Source: Parabacteroides sp.
GTDB lineage: Bacteria > Bacteroidota > Bacteroidia > Bacteroidales > Tannerellaceae
Assembly: GCA_028707405.1 (NCBI GenBank)
Contig: JAQWBH010000009.1
Location: 1-39,264, forward strand
Direction: 5' to 3'
Length of the DNA stretch: 39,264 nt
Each line of letters opens with the position of its first letter. The first letter of the stretch is position 1. Below the pieces are notes generated by a model, which did no database searches, had not been told where the DNA came from, and worked only from the letters and a program-made list of their open reading frames with translations. Positions 1-8,540 of the stretch are shown here, one piece after another. The position numbers were made by a program, and so were the translations under genes.

Positions 1-155
1 TTTAAAAGAATATGGATAACCAACATGGCTATCAATAAACAAATAATCATTGCATCAATCCTACTCCTCAGAATAGATGCTACACATCCTGCAGCAATTA
101 ATAAAATGAGGAGATGATACCACCAGCCTACCTTTGATTTGAAAACTCTATCCAT
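1..155 (-). CDS. Partial small membrane protein (PH-domain-like family), N-terminal 51 residues
   Basis: An open frame on the minus strand starts at an ATG (153-155) and runs off the left edge of the window with no stop. The visible 51 residues begin MDRVFKSKVGWWYHLL and contain two hydrophobic stretches (about residues 15-28 and 36-51) separated by a short basic loop (RSRID). This N-terminus resembles short Bacteroidales membrane proteins usually annotated as bacterial PH-domain proteins, but only the membrane hairpin is visible, so the family is a recognition from memory. The gene is separate from the operon that ends at 295. The 139 bases between them (156-294) are AT-rich and show no clear terminator or consensus promoter. 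Confidence 0.55.
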   Translation of the reverse strand, partial: MDRVFKSKVGWWYHLLILLIAAGCVASILRSRIDAMIICLLIAMLVIHILL

Positions 156-294
156 TGTTTGAATTTTTGCGCAAGATACACATTCTTTTGGGACAAGTGA
201 TATCTTGTTTCGTTAATCTTTTTTCTGTATTGAAATGGAGAAAATAGTAAAAATAAGCATCACTATTTTCACAAAAAAAGTATATACTTTTTGA

Positions 295-1308
295 TTACTT
301 ATATTTCTTCAATTTTTTTAGTGCTTCTTTTTGTCCTTTTTCGAATACAGATTGTAATGATATTTGTGCTCCGTTATGTTTCATACTGACATTCGAAGCT
401 TCCATGAAAGAAAATATCTCAAGCGTTTCTTTCTTGTCTATGGGTGATTGCTTTGTTTTGAAGAACTTCAGGATTTGATCCAAAAGGACTCCATAACCTG
501 CATAATCGCCTGCCTGAACGATTTGTTTTTCACATATTACAGTGCCACCATAACCTTCTTTCCCTTCTCTTATACCTCTAAATGTACCAATTCTGCCATC
601 TTTCCATAACCCGACTACGACATCCATTCCTTCTGCATGCGTACGGCTTACTTTTTGACAGCCCGTTCCCATAATTGTGTATAATGTTTCAACACCATGA
701 ATGCCGTACCATGAAAAATCAGGATGTGAAGGTTCGCTATGTGAAGGGGAATAGCAGTCTGCTCCATATACTTTTCCATATTTTCCATTACGTAATTCCT
801 GATTACGAGTAACATAGCGAAGAGAAGAAGATGAGAACATGGGAATGTTATATTTATCTGCAAGCATAAAAATAGCTATTGCGTCTGACAAATTAGCTGC
901 CACAGGCTTGTCGATGAATATCGGTTTGCCGCTTTTAAAAACCTCGGCAGCTTGTTCTAAATGCATATTACCATCATTTGTTTCAAGCATTACAAAATCT
1001 ACTTTTTGAAGTAATTCGGAGATTGAACCTACTATCTCTACTCCATATTTTTTTGCTTCATCTATATAACCCGGAATACGGCTATAGCTGCTTTTTATTG
1101 TGCGCGAACCATAAGGGTATGCTGCAATGATTTTAAAATCTTTATATTCTGATTTTTCGGCTTCTCCTCCATTTAGATATTTGATAAATGCAGGCGAATG
1201 AGAAGTGTCCAGCCCGATGATCCCTATCTTGTAAGTTTGCTGCGCATTTGTTATACCAATGGCGGTAGCACAAATGAGAATGCATATGGTTATAAATCTT
1301 ATTTTCAT
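295..1308 (-). CDS. Exported Gfo/Idh/MocA-family oxidoreductase
   Basis: A 337-residue protein with a Sec signal peptide (about residues 1-22, ending TNA-QQ). An NAD-binding Rossmann fold follows (GIIGLDTSHS at about 28-37), and the family EKP motif appears as IDKP in GKPIFIDKPVA (about residue 130). The C-terminal half is the usual alpha/beta substrate domain. Gfo/Idh/MocA proteins oxidise or reduce sugars and related compounds with NAD(P). Exported members carry their cofactor with them, and some act in NAD-dependent cleavage of glycosides. It is the last gene of the four-gene operon starting with nagA, 17 bp after the NagB-family gene. The substrate cannot be read from sequence; the neighbours point to an amino-sugar conjugate. 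Confidence 0.85.
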   Translation of the reverse strand: MKIRFITICILICATAIGITNAQQTYKIGIIGLDTSHSPAFIKYLNGGEAEKSEYKDFKIIAAYPYGSRTIKSSYSRIPGYIDEAKKYGVEIVGSISELLQKVDFVMLETNDGNMHLEQAAEVFKSGKPIFIDKPVAANLSDAIAIFMLADKYNIPMFSSSSLRYVTRNQELRNGKYGKVYGADCYSPSHSEPSHPDFSWYGIHGVETLYTIMGTGCQKVSRTHAEGMDVVVGLWKDGRIGTFRGIREGKEGYGGTVICEKQIVQAGDYAGYGVLLDQILKFFKTKQSPIDKKETLEIFSFMEASNVSMKHNGAQISLQSVFEKGQKEALKKLKKYK

Positions 1309-1325
1309 GATATTAATATATATTA

Positions 1326-2099
1326 TTATTTAATTAATTGCATACTATCTTTGTCTCCATATAGAATTGCATGTTTATGTTGACGCAGGCAAGTGGCCGG
1401 TATACGTTCGGATATATCATCGTTGAGCGTATGGAAGACTGCCCATGCTTTTGTTTGTGCCGGGACAATACAGAATAGGTTTTGCCCGCTAGTTAACATT
1501 GGAATAGTAAGTGTAAGCGCATTCTTAGGAACTTCCTCAAGTGTTGCAAAACAACCGTCATGGACTTGTTGTTTCCGGCATATGTCATCCAAATCGACAA
1601 TTTTTATGTCTTCCGGATCATGGAAGTTGGCAACATGGGGGTCGTTAAAAGCGATGTGCCCGTTTTCTCCGATACCCAAACAAACAATATCAATCGGGTG
1701 CTGACGTAGTAAATCGGAATAGCGTTTACATTCGGTTGCCATATTTTTGGCATTACCATTGATATAATTAACGGAATGGAACGGCAACTTACTAAATAGG
1801 TGTTCTTTTAAGAAATAGCCGAAGCTTGCTGGTAAGGCGGGAGCAAGATTTACATATTCATCCATATGAAATGCGTTAACCCTCTCCCACTCTATTTCTT
1901 TTTGTTCGCATAAAGCGGTAAGAACTTCGTTCTGAGAAGGAGCAGCGGCAAAGACCATATTCACCTCATCCTTTTCTGTAAGTAATGAGCGTATAGCATT
2001 TGCTATATCTATAGCGGCGGCTTCACCCATTTCTTTTCGTGTAGCGAATTCGTAAACTTGTAATAGCCCTTTTTTTAGAGAACGTAACTTTGACATCAT
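1326..2099 (-). CDS. NagB-family sugar-phosphate isomerase/deaminase (glucosamine-6-phosphate deaminase-like)
   Basis: A 257-residue protein, close to the usual size for glucosamine-6-phosphate deaminase (about 260). Family landmarks are AAAPSQ near residue 51 (phosphate loop), FHMDEYV with the general-base Asp at about 80, and GIGENGHIAFNDP at 142-154. In classical NagB this last motif reads GxDGHIAFNEP. Here the Asp before Gly-His is Asn146 and the Glu is Asp153, while His148 is kept. The protein probably acts on a 6-phospho amino sugar and, after NagA, would yield a glycolytic intermediate and ammonia. The changed acidic residues make a non-standard substrate or mechanism possible. Start: two ATGs in a row (2099 and 2096). 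It lies 13 bp after the Gfo/Idh/MocA gene upstream. Confidence 0.8.
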   Translation of the reverse strand: MMSKLRSLKKGLLQVYEFATRKEMGEAAAIDIANAIRSLLTEKDEVNMVFAAAPSQNEVLTALCEQKEIEWERVNAFHMDEYVNLAPALPASFGYFLKEHLFSKLPFHSVNYINGNAKNMATECKRYSDLLRQHPIDIVCLGIGENGHIAFNDPHVANFHDPEDIKIVDLDDICRKQQVHDGCFATLEEVPKNALTLTIPMLTSGQNLFCIVPAQTKAWAVFHTLNDDISERIPATCLRQHKHAILYGDKDSMQLIK

Positions 2100-2112
2100 T
2101 ATATTCCTTTCT

Positions 2113-3453
2113 TTATAATTTCATTTCCCACCCTTTTTCATACTCGCGCTTCCAATATTTGGCTGCGAGTTGCTTATCAATGATGTGACCGTTTGTTGCG
2201 TCGGTATGGAGCTTTACTCCTGAACGTTGGGCTATATTTCCCAATTGGACGAGCAGGGTACTGATGAATCCTGAATGGATGTCTGAGTTAAGTTTTTCCC
2301 CTTTTGTTATGGCACTAAAGAAGTTTTGTATATGAAGTGCATCAAGTTGTTGGGCAGGATCCATTTTGTTTTGCGAATCGACTTTCACATTGCTTTCCAC
2401 ATTGCGTATAACATGATTCTTTTGATCAATTATTTTGTAAGAGTTTCCGCCTCCCATCCAAAGTGCCGCTTTTTCGCCATAAAATATAACGCCTACCGAA
2501 CTGCCTTCGATGTGATATGCACTACAACTTTGTCCTTCCCACATTATTGATTTCTTTCCACCAAAATCAAGCGTGATTACTTGTGTGTCCGGTGTTTCCC
2601 AGTCATCTTTATAAAAATATCTTCCACCAGTTGATTGTACGGAAGTAGGAAAATCAATATCCATACCCCAACGTAGTAAATCAATCATGTGCGTACCATT
2701 GTTTAGTGCTTCTCCAGTACCCCAACGCCAGAACCAATGCCAGTTATAATGGACAATATTGTCCTTGTAAACAGTTCTCGGCGCCGGTCCTTGCCACAAG
2801 TTCCAATCCAACCATTCAGGGACGTTAGTCTCCTTACCAACTCCAATAGGTGCGCGTTGATTTGTATACCAGGATTTGCCAAAATATACTTTTCCGATTG
2901 TGCCGGATTTTATTTCATTGATAGCTTCGATCACATTCGGCCATGAGCGGCGTTGGTTGCCCATTTGTACTACACAACCATATTTTTTTGCAGCCTGTAG
3001 CAGGATCTCTCCTTCTTCTGGCGTATGGCAGCAAGGTTTTTCCAGATAAACATGTTTGCCTGCTTTCATCGCTAAGAGGGCTGCAGGTGCATGCCAATGA
3101 TCAGGCGTTGCAATCACGACAGCATCAATATCCTTTTTTTCGAACATAAGGCGCATATCTTTGTTCGGATTAGGCCTGGCATCCGATATTTTGCTTACTT
3201 CTGCAATGCAACGCTCCAAAGCTCTCGAATCAACATCGCATACCTCGGTGATCCGACAGTTTGGCTGTAAAGCAAAATTCTTTGATAACGCCAGTCCTCT
3301 GGAGTTTACACCAACCATTCCTACATGGATTCTATCGTTTGCACCTATAATATTTGCATAACTTTTTGCTGAAAAACCTGGTAATATTCCTCCTAACGAA
3401 AGAGCTGCGGTTCCTACAGCTGTCTTTTTGATAAAATCGCGTCTTGTTATCAT
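2113..3453 (-). CDS. Exported Gfo/Idh/MocA-family oxidoreductase with Tat-type leader
   Basis: A 446-residue protein. The N-terminus has a twin-arginine motif (TRRDFIKK, residues 3-10) and a hydrophobic stretch, so it is probably exported folded, with NAD(P) bound. The Rossmann segment is HVGMVGVNSRG near residue 42, and the motif LEKPCCHTPEEG near 137 contains the family Glu-Lys-Pro. The middle and C-terminal part (HWHWFWRWGTGEALNNGTH) matches the secreted Gfo/Idh/MocA group common in Bacteroidetes and Planctomycetes. GH109 alpha-N-acetylgalactosaminidases share this architecture, but I see no motif that specifically supports GH109. It is the second gene of the nagA operon (12 bp gap). Inference: it acts on an N-acetylated sugar or glycoside before the cytoplasmic NagA/NagB-like steps. 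Confidence 0.85.
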   Translation of the reverse strand: MITRRDFIKKTAVGTAALSLGGILPGFSAKSYANIIGANDRIHVGMVGVNSRGLALSKNFALQPNCRITEVCDVDSRALERCIAEVSKISDARPNPNKDMRLMFEKKDIDAVVIATPDHWHAPAALLAMKAGKHVYLEKPCCHTPEEGEILLQAAKKYGCVVQMGNQRRSWPNVIEAINEIKSGTIGKVYFGKSWYTNQRAPIGVGKETNVPEWLDWNLWQGPAPRTVYKDNIVHYNWHWFWRWGTGEALNNGTHMIDLLRWGMDIDFPTSVQSTGGRYFYKDDWETPDTQVITLDFGGKKSIMWEGQSCSAYHIEGSSVGVIFYGEKAALWMGGGNSYKIIDQKNHVIRNVESNVKVDSQNKMDPAQQLDALHIQNFFSAITKGEKLNSDIHSGFISTLLVQLGNIAQRSGVKLHTDATNGHIIDKQLAAKYWKREYEKGWEMKL

Positions 3454-3465
3454 ATAATTTGTATT

Positions 3466-4656
3466 TTATGATTCTTTATATACTATTTTTCCATTCACCA
3501 TCGTCATCATGACATGGATCTGATTATCAAATATTATGATATCCGCATCTTTGTTTTTCTGCAAGGAACCTTTTTTGTCATTGATATGCATGATATGCGC
3601 CGGTGTTTCTGTTGCCATTTTCACGGCTTCGGTCAGAGGTATTTCGGCAATGGAACACATGGTTCTAACCAAACGATCTGTTGTGGCTACGCTTCCGGCA
3701 AAAGCTAGTCGGTCTGGCATTTTTGCAACACCATCTTCAACGATCACCTCTTGTCCGGCAGCCAATCCTCCTAAAATACTTTTTCCTTCGGGCATTCCGG
3801 CCCCTCTCATGGAATCTGTTATCAATGCAATTTTATCAGGCCCTTTAAATTTATATATCAATTGAAGTAAACTGGCAGGAAGATGACATCCGTCTGCAAT
3901 AATCTCTACCGTCATTTCATCAATAAGAAAAGCCGATTCAATCACGCCGGCAAAACGGAAACCCTTACGGCGTGTTACCCCTGACATTCCCGAATACAGA
4001 TGAGTAATATGTCTGTAACCCCGTTTCCAAGCGGCAAGAACTTCTTCATATATGGCATCCGAATGCGCAATGGCCGGTAGAATATCTTTTTTAAGTAAAA
4101 CCTTGACAAACGCTTCATCACCATCTAGTTCTGGCGCTGAACTCCAACGTTTGATGCATGGTCCGGCATCGATTATGGGTAAATACTCTTCAGGCTGAGG
4201 ATTGCGAATGAAACGGGGATCTTGAGCGCCACGCTGGTTCATCGAGAAATAGGGACCTTCCAGATGAAGTCCCATAAAGGCGCTTCCTTTATCGTTTATT
4301 GTCTTTGCTTTTTCGTAAGTTGTGATGGTGTTCAGAATGTGTTCACGTGTAGAAGAGAGCGTTGTAGGATAGAGCCCTGTTGTTCCATGTTTAGCATGCA
4401 TCTCGGCGATAGTCAGAAAGGCCTCCGGTGTCTCATCCATGAAATCTGCACCTCCTGCACCATGGGTATGAAGATCGATGAACCCCGGAGAAATGTAATT
4501 GCCGTGAGCATTGATAATTATGGAATCAGGAAAGTCAATATTCATTTGTCCTATTTCAACAATACGATTTCCGTCAACGCAAACTATTCCATCCTTCATA
4601 ATTCCAGATGGGGTTAACAATTGCCCATTTATTATCTTGTATTTGTTTTGCTTCAT
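3466..4656 (-). CDS. nagA: N-acetylglucosamine-6-phosphate deacetylase
   Basis: A 396-residue member of the amidohydrolase superfamily. Metal and catalytic motifs occur in order: IDLHTHGAGG (His63, His65), GLHLEGPYF (metal-binding Glu), IAHSDA, THLYSGM and the catalytic Asp in ITDSMRGAG. The reaction removes acetate from GlcNAc-6-phosphate in the cytoplasm, giving GlcN-6-phosphate. The usual THLFNAM motif reads THLYSGM here, so a related substrate such as GalNAc-6-phosphate cannot be excluded. It is the first gene of a four-gene operon with a NagB-family gene and two exported oxidoreductases. A -7 element lies 23 bp upstream of the ATG. Confidence 0.9.
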   Translation of the reverse strand: MKQNKYKIINGQLLTPSGIMKDGIVCVDGNRIVEIGQMNIDFPDSIIINAHGNYISPGFIDLHTHGAGGADFMDETPEAFLTIAEMHAKHGTTGLYPTTLSSTREHILNTITTYEKAKTINDKGSAFMGLHLEGPYFSMNQRGAQDPRFIRNPQPEEYLPIIDAGPCIKRWSSAPELDGDEAFVKVLLKKDILPAIAHSDAIYEEVLAAWKRGYRHITHLYSGMSGVTRRKGFRFAGVIESAFLIDEMTVEIIADGCHLPASLLQLIYKFKGPDKIALITDSMRGAGMPEGKSILGGLAAGQEVIVEDGVAKMPDRLAFAGSVATTDRLVRTMCSIAEIPLTEAVKMATETPAHIMHINDKKGSLQKNKDADIIIFDNQIHVMMTMVNGKIVYKES

Positions 4657-4678
4657 GATATTTCCTTGTTAGCGAGTT

Positions 4679-4686
4679 CAAACTTA
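4679..4686 (-). promoter_or_regulatory. Putative -7 promoter element for the nagA operon
   Basis: The minus-strand octamer TAAGTTTG matches the Bacteroides sigma-70 -7 consensus TAnnTTTG. It ends 22 bp before the nagA ATG. No convincing TTTG -33 box is seen at the expected distance. Confidence 0.5.
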
Positions 4687-4915
4687 GCAATATATATTGA
4701 TCTTCTGTTTTCAATATTACCCTGAAAGGCCTTCAATTTCCATTAATGTTCAATATACTTTTCACAATTAAAAAATTATATTTCATCATGGTACAGACTT
4801 ATTTTAGTCTATAGTTTTGAAAGAAAAATATTGAATCTATATGGTGCAAAAGGATCTTGACCTACGTTCCAGAGATTCAGAAAGGTCTAATATAAATTGT
4901 GTCTGTTAGGCGGAT

Positions 4916-4949
4916 CTCCTGCCTTTTTTAACAGTGGCAGGAGTGTTAA
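4916..4949 (-). terminator. Candidate hairpin downstream of nadB with overlapping alternative stem
   Basis: The 323-bp gap between nadB and nagA (4657-4979) holds the nagA promoter region and this structure. CTCCTGCC (4916-4923) pairs perfectly with GGCAGGAG (4936-4943) around a 12-base loop. A second stem, TTAACA (4928-4933) with TGTTAA (4944-4949), overlaps it and would exclude it. It lies 37 bp past the nadB stop, where a terminator is expected, but no U-tract follows on the minus strand. The rest of the gap is AT-rich with no open frame. Confidence 0.4.
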
Positions 4950-4979
4950 TGTCAATAGAAATCCGGAAGTCATATCTTG

Positions 4980-6560
4980 TTACAAATTGGGTTTTGTTGT
5001 TGGTGGATAATCAATTGTATAATGTAACCCTCGACTCTCTTTACGCTCCATTGCTTGACGTGTTATCAGATAGCCTACATTAATCATGTTACGTAATTCG
5101 CATAGTTCTCGTGATGTTTTGACGCGCTTGAAAAGACTTTCGGTCTCCTCATATAAGATATCCAGACGATTCCATGCACGGGTCAGACGAACGTTACTAC
5201 GAACAATGCCTACATAAGCTTCCATGATCTGATTGACTTCTTTCATGCTTTGGGTAATTAATACGCGCTCTTCGTTGGTAATCATCCCCTCATCATTCCA
5301 TTCAGGGATGTCAGTATTGAAGTCGTATCGATCAAGTACACTGAGCGCATGCTTGGAAGCTGCGTCAGCATAAACAACAGCTTCAATGAGTGAATTTGAT
5401 GCTAAACGATTACCCCCGTGGAGGCCTGTACATGAACATTCGCCAATTGCATAAAGGCGACGAATGTTTGACTGCCCGTCCAGATCAACACAGATCCCTC
5501 CGCACAGATAATGAGCAGCGGGTGCTACAGGAATGAAATCTTTCGTAATGTCGATGCCAATGCTCAAGCACTTTTTATAGATATTCGGGAAATGTTTTTT
5601 TGTCTCCTCCGGATTTTTATGTGTTACATCCAGATATACATGATCATCACCTCGTTGTTTCATTTCGTGATCAATAGCGCGGGCAACTATATCTCGTGGT
5701 GCCAACGACAATCGTTTATCATATTTATGCATGAACTCTTTTCCGTCCATTGTACGCAAAACACCTCCATAGCCACGCATCGCTTCAGTAATGAGGAAAC
5801 ATGGGCGGTCACCAGGGTGGAAGAGTGCTGTCGGATGAAACTGGATAAACTCCATATCTTTTACAGCACCTTTAGCGCGATAAACCATAGCGATACCGTC
5901 TCCGGTTGCAATCAATGGATTTGTTGTATTGCGGTATACAGCTTCACATCCACCTGTTGCCATCACAGTGACTTTGGAGAGGAATGTGTCTACTTTCCCA
6001 GTAGCTTCGTCAAGGACATAGGCTCCATAGCACTTAATGCCCGGCGTATATCGTGTGACGATAATCCCCAGATGGTGCTGTGTGATAATTTCGACTGCAT
6101 AATGATGATTGAATATGGTAATGTTAGGATGTTGTTGGATTGCCTTGATCAGACTGAGCTGGATTTCGGACCCAGTATTGTCCTGATGATGAAGAATACG
6201 AAATTCAGAATGACCTCCTTCGCGGTGAAGATCAAATTCTCCATTTTCTTTTTTATCAAAGTTTACACCCCATTTAATAAGTTCTTGTATCTGGCTTGGA
6301 GCCTTTCGTACAACCATTTCGACAGCTTCACGGTTATTAAGCCAGTCACCGGCAATCATTGTATCTTCGATATGTTTATCAAAATTATCTACTTTCAGAT
6401 TTGTTACCGATGCAATACCTCCCTGAGCAAAATAGGTATTCGCTTCTTCTAGATCTGTTTTACAGATAATAGCCACTTTCCCTCTTTCAGCTACTTTTAA
6501 GGCAAAGCTCATTCCTGCTATGCCCGAACCAATCACTAAGAAATCAAAATGCTGTACCAT
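4980..6560 (-). CDS. nadB: L-aspartate oxidase
   Basis: A 526-residue flavoprotein that oxidises L-aspartate to iminoaspartate, the first step of de novo NAD synthesis. The N-terminal FAD-binding motif is VIGSGIAGMSFA (from about residue 9). The catalytic region HREGGHSEFRILHH, the segment RDIVARAIDHEM and the FAD-contacting C-terminal motif AIGECSCTGLHGGNRLASNSL are all present, as in the succinate dehydrogenase/fumarate reductase flavoprotein family. Length matches known NadB (about 530). The frame could start two codons earlier at a GTG (6566), but the ATG at 6560 fits the family N-terminus. It stands alone: nadA and nadC are not in the window. A TAACTTTG -7 element lies 20 bp upstream. 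Confidence 0.95.
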   Translation of the reverse strand: MVQHFDFLVIGSGIAGMSFALKVAERGKVAIICKTDLEEANTYFAQGGIASVTNLKVDNFDKHIEDTMIAGDWLNNREAVEMVVRKAPSQIQELIKWGVNFDKKENGEFDLHREGGHSEFRILHHQDNTGSEIQLSLIKAIQQHPNITIFNHHYAVEIITQHHLGIIVTRYTPGIKCYGAYVLDEATGKVDTFLSKVTVMATGGCEAVYRNTTNPLIATGDGIAMVYRAKGAVKDMEFIQFHPTALFHPGDRPCFLITEAMRGYGGVLRTMDGKEFMHKYDKRLSLAPRDIVARAIDHEMKQRGDDHVYLDVTHKNPEETKKHFPNIYKKCLSIGIDITKDFIPVAPAAHYLCGGICVDLDGQSNIRRLYAIGECSCTGLHGGNRLASNSLIEAVVYADAASKHALSVLDRYDFNTDIPEWNDEGMITNEERVLITQSMKEVNQIMEAYVGIVRSNVRLTRAWNRLDILYEETESLFKRVKTSRELCELRNMINVGYLITRQAMERKESRGLHYTIDYPPTTKPNL

Positions 6561-6580
6561 ATTCACACTATTTAGACGGC

Positions 6581-6588
6581 CAAAGTTA
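6581..6588 (-). promoter_or_regulatory. Putative -7 promoter element for nadB
   Basis: The minus-strand octamer TAACTTTG, a perfect TAnnTTTG match, lies 20 bp upstream of the nadB ATG in the 77-bp gap after the radical SAM gene. This suggests that nadB has its own promoter. Confidence 0.5.
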
Positions 6589-6637
6589 GCGATTAACTTC
6601 TTTGGTTGTACCTATTCTCTTTGTTTTCCTTTTCTTT

Positions 6638-7417
6638 TTAAGCCGAGATTGATACTTCAAAACCTAATGTTCTTGCGCGATTTGCTATTTTTTCCATTTC
6701 TTCGCGCGACACTTTATATAGTGTTTTCACGGGCGTTTCGCGGTCAATTGTGTAAATCATTATTTGTTTGGGTTTGATTTGTTTTAATGCTTCCAACCAT
6801 CCGGATATTTCTTCTTCGGTCGTATTATCCACTTTTACACCTTCTATTTCACCTTTCAGAAACATAGTCTGTATGATTACATTTCCATTAAACCTGCAAA
6901 GCTGTTCTAAAAGGCGGGCGAAATTGAACTTTGGTATATTTGGTGCATTCATTTGTTGAATACGACTGTCTAGCACGGAGTCTAGCTTCATGATATTGTC
7001 TTCAATTTTGTTTAATGCGCGAAAGACACTTTCTTTATCTAGTGTTGTAGAGTTAGAAAGGACGGCAATCTTCGCATCGGGAAAGAACTCGTTACGTGTT
7101 GCAATCGCGTCATCGATAATACTTTCGAATGCTGGATGCATAGTCGGTTCTCCGTTACCGGCGAAAGTGATAACATTGGGTACAATGCCATTGCCTTTCA
7201 TTTCTATAAGTTTTTGCACTAAAGCTGTTTTCACTTCTTCGCGTGAAGGCAGTTTTGTGTGGGTATGGCGTTCGGCGTTTCTACCACATTCGCAATAGAC
7301 GCAATCAAAAGTACAAAGTTTTCCATCAGACGGAAGAAGATTCACACCCAGAGATACACCTAAGCGGCGACTATGTACCGGTCCATAAACAATTTCGTGA
7401 AATATTCGTGTCGACAT
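6638..7417 (-). CDS. Radical SAM protein (COG0731-like Fe-S oxidoreductase)
   Basis: A 259-residue radical SAM enzyme. The [4Fe-4S] cluster motif is CTFDCVYC (Cys35, Cys39, Cys42), preceded by a conserved VHSRRLGVSLGVNLLP segment typical of the COG0731 group. The SAM-binding GNGEPT motif is at about residue 105, and the rest forms the partial TIM barrel. No SPASM or TRAM domain follows. The group is loosely related to tRNA wyosine-synthesis enzymes, but the reaction of this bacterial branch is not known to me. It is followed 77 bp later by nadB and preceded by GH43, with no functional link apparent. Confidence 0.85.
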   Translation of the reverse strand: MSTRIFHEIVYGPVHSRRLGVSLGVNLLPSDGKLCTFDCVYCECGRNAERHTHTKLPSREEVKTALVQKLIEMKGNGIVPNVITFAGNGEPTMHPAFESIIDDAIATRNEFFPDAKIAVLSNSTTLDKESVFRALNKIEDNIMKLDSVLDSRIQQMNAPNIPKFNFARLLEQLCRFNGNVIIQTMFLKGEIEGVKVDNTTEEEISGWLEALKQIKPKQIMIYTIDRETPVKTLYKVSREEMEKIANRARTLGFEVSISA

Positions 7418-7494
7418 ATATTTTGTTTATTTTCTTTAGTTCGATTACAAATTTACGCATTCTATTTGTAAATACAAATGCAACCGAATATATT

Positions 7495-8463
7495 TCATTT
7501 TAGTCTACGGGCCTTTACACCTTCAAAAGTGATCTGTACAGGCTTGATAAAGCCGTTGGCATCAAACTCCATTTTGTCAATACAGGTGACACGATGATTG
7601 CCATCTGTTTCACCTAGCGGACGGCAATGATAAACGATGTAGTATTTGTCGGTGTTCGGAATATGGATTACTGAATGATGTCCGGCTCCTGTTGCAACTT
7701 TAGGATCTTGCTGCAATATTTTACCGATACGTTTGAACGGGCCGAGAGGCGAAGCTCCTATCGCATAAGCTACACAGTAATTAGGCCCTGTCCATCCTCC
7801 TTCGCTCCACATAAAGTAGTATTTGCCATTGCGTTTAAACATGAATGGACCTTCAACATAGTTTTCAGGTGTTATCTCTTTGAATTTTTCTCCGTTTGGA
7901 AAACTTTTCAATTGCTTAAAATTATTGCTCAGGAGAGCTACATTACAATGCCGCCAACCGCCATAGATAAGGTAATAAGTATTATCGTCGTCATGGAATA
8001 CAAACTGATCGATAGGTTGTGCACCGTTAACAATCTCATTGATCAATGGTTTGCCAATCAGATCCTTGTATGGACCTTCCGGCTGGTTGCTTACAGCAAC
8101 ACCAATTCCTCCTGTTTCCCCCTGATGGACATCATTTGCTCCAAAGAAGAAGTAGTACTTTCCATCTTTGTGTATAACAGAGGGAGCCCACATGGCTTTT
8201 TTTGCCCATTTAACGGCAGTGGTATCAATGATGTTTGGATGTTTTGTCCAATTTATGAGATCCTTGGAGGAAAAACAGTCAAAAAAGGTCTGCTTTTCAT
8301 AAGGTGCGCTATATGTTGGATAAATCCAATAGGTATGATCATAAATGATGGCTTCAGGATCGGCGTACCACCCTTTTAAAATAGGGTTCTTGCTTGTTTG
8401 CGCGCTTATTGTGAAACTGCAAAAGAGCAGGATTGAAGAAAGAAGGACAATGAGTTTGTTCAT
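7495..8463 (-). CDS. Secreted glycoside hydrolase family 43 protein
   Basis: A 322-residue single-domain five-bladed propeller enzyme with a Sec signal peptide (residues 1-21, ending SA-QT). GH43 catalytic positions are visible: Asp35 in GWYADPE (base), Asp152 in PIDQFVF (pKa modulator) and Glu204 in YVEGPF (acid). GH43 enzymes mostly hydrolyse arabinosides and xylosides in plant polysaccharides. There is no carbohydrate-binding module and no lipobox Cys, so it is probably periplasmic. The frame extends to a TTG at 8469, but the ATG at 8463 gives a standard signal peptide. It stands alone, with no SusC/SusD genes or regulator beside it. A -7 element lies about 30 bp upstream. Confidence 0.9.
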   Translation of the reverse strand: MNKLIVLLSSILLFCSFTISAQTSKNPILKGWYADPEAIIYDHTYWIYPTYSAPYEKQTFFDCFSSKDLINWTKHPNIIDTTAVKWAKKAMWAPSVIHKDGKYYFFFGANDVHQGETGGIGVAVSNQPEGPYKDLIGKPLINEIVNGAQPIDQFVFHDDDNTYYLIYGGWRHCNVALLSNNFKQLKSFPNGEKFKEITPENYVEGPFMFKRNGKYYFMWSEGGWTGPNYCVAYAIGASPLGPFKRIGKILQQDPKVATGAGHHSVIHIPNTDKYYIVYHCRPLGETDGNHRVTCIDKMEFDANGFIKPVQITFEGVKARRLK

Positions 8464-8492
8464 GTTCAATATAATGTAAAAAGTAATAACGG

Positions 8493-8500
8493 CAAAGTTA
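8493..8500 (-). promoter_or_regulatory. Putative -7 promoter element for the GH43 gene
   Basis: The minus-strand octamer TAACTTTG matches TAnnTTTG. It lies 29 bp upstream of the GH43 ATG, in the 77-bp gap after the end of the aryl polyene operon. This suggests GH43 is transcribed separately from the operon. Confidence 0.5.
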
Positions 8501-8540
8501 GGAAAATTTGTCTTATATTTCCATCCTCTTTAGGAATATA

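Noticed and set aside
2113-3453. GH109 alpha-N-acetylgalactosaminidase assignment for the Tat-type Gfo/Idh/MocA protein
   Set aside because: Size, leader and operon would fit, but the sequence segments match the general secreted Gfo/Idh/MocA group and I see no GH109-specific motif.
5511-6452. 313-codon open frame on the plus strand inside nadB
   Set aside because: It is antisense to a well-conserved flavoprotein, its product has no recognisable domain and its composition (many Cys, His, Phe) is typical of a reverse-frame shadow.
7675-8379. 234-codon plus-strand open frame inside the GH43 gene
   Set aside because: Shadow of the GH43 coding sequence; no promoter, start context or motif supports it.
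7495-8463. Polysaccharide utilisation locus around the GH43 gene
   Set aside because: No SusC/SusD pair, hybrid two-component system or other glycosidase is adjacent.
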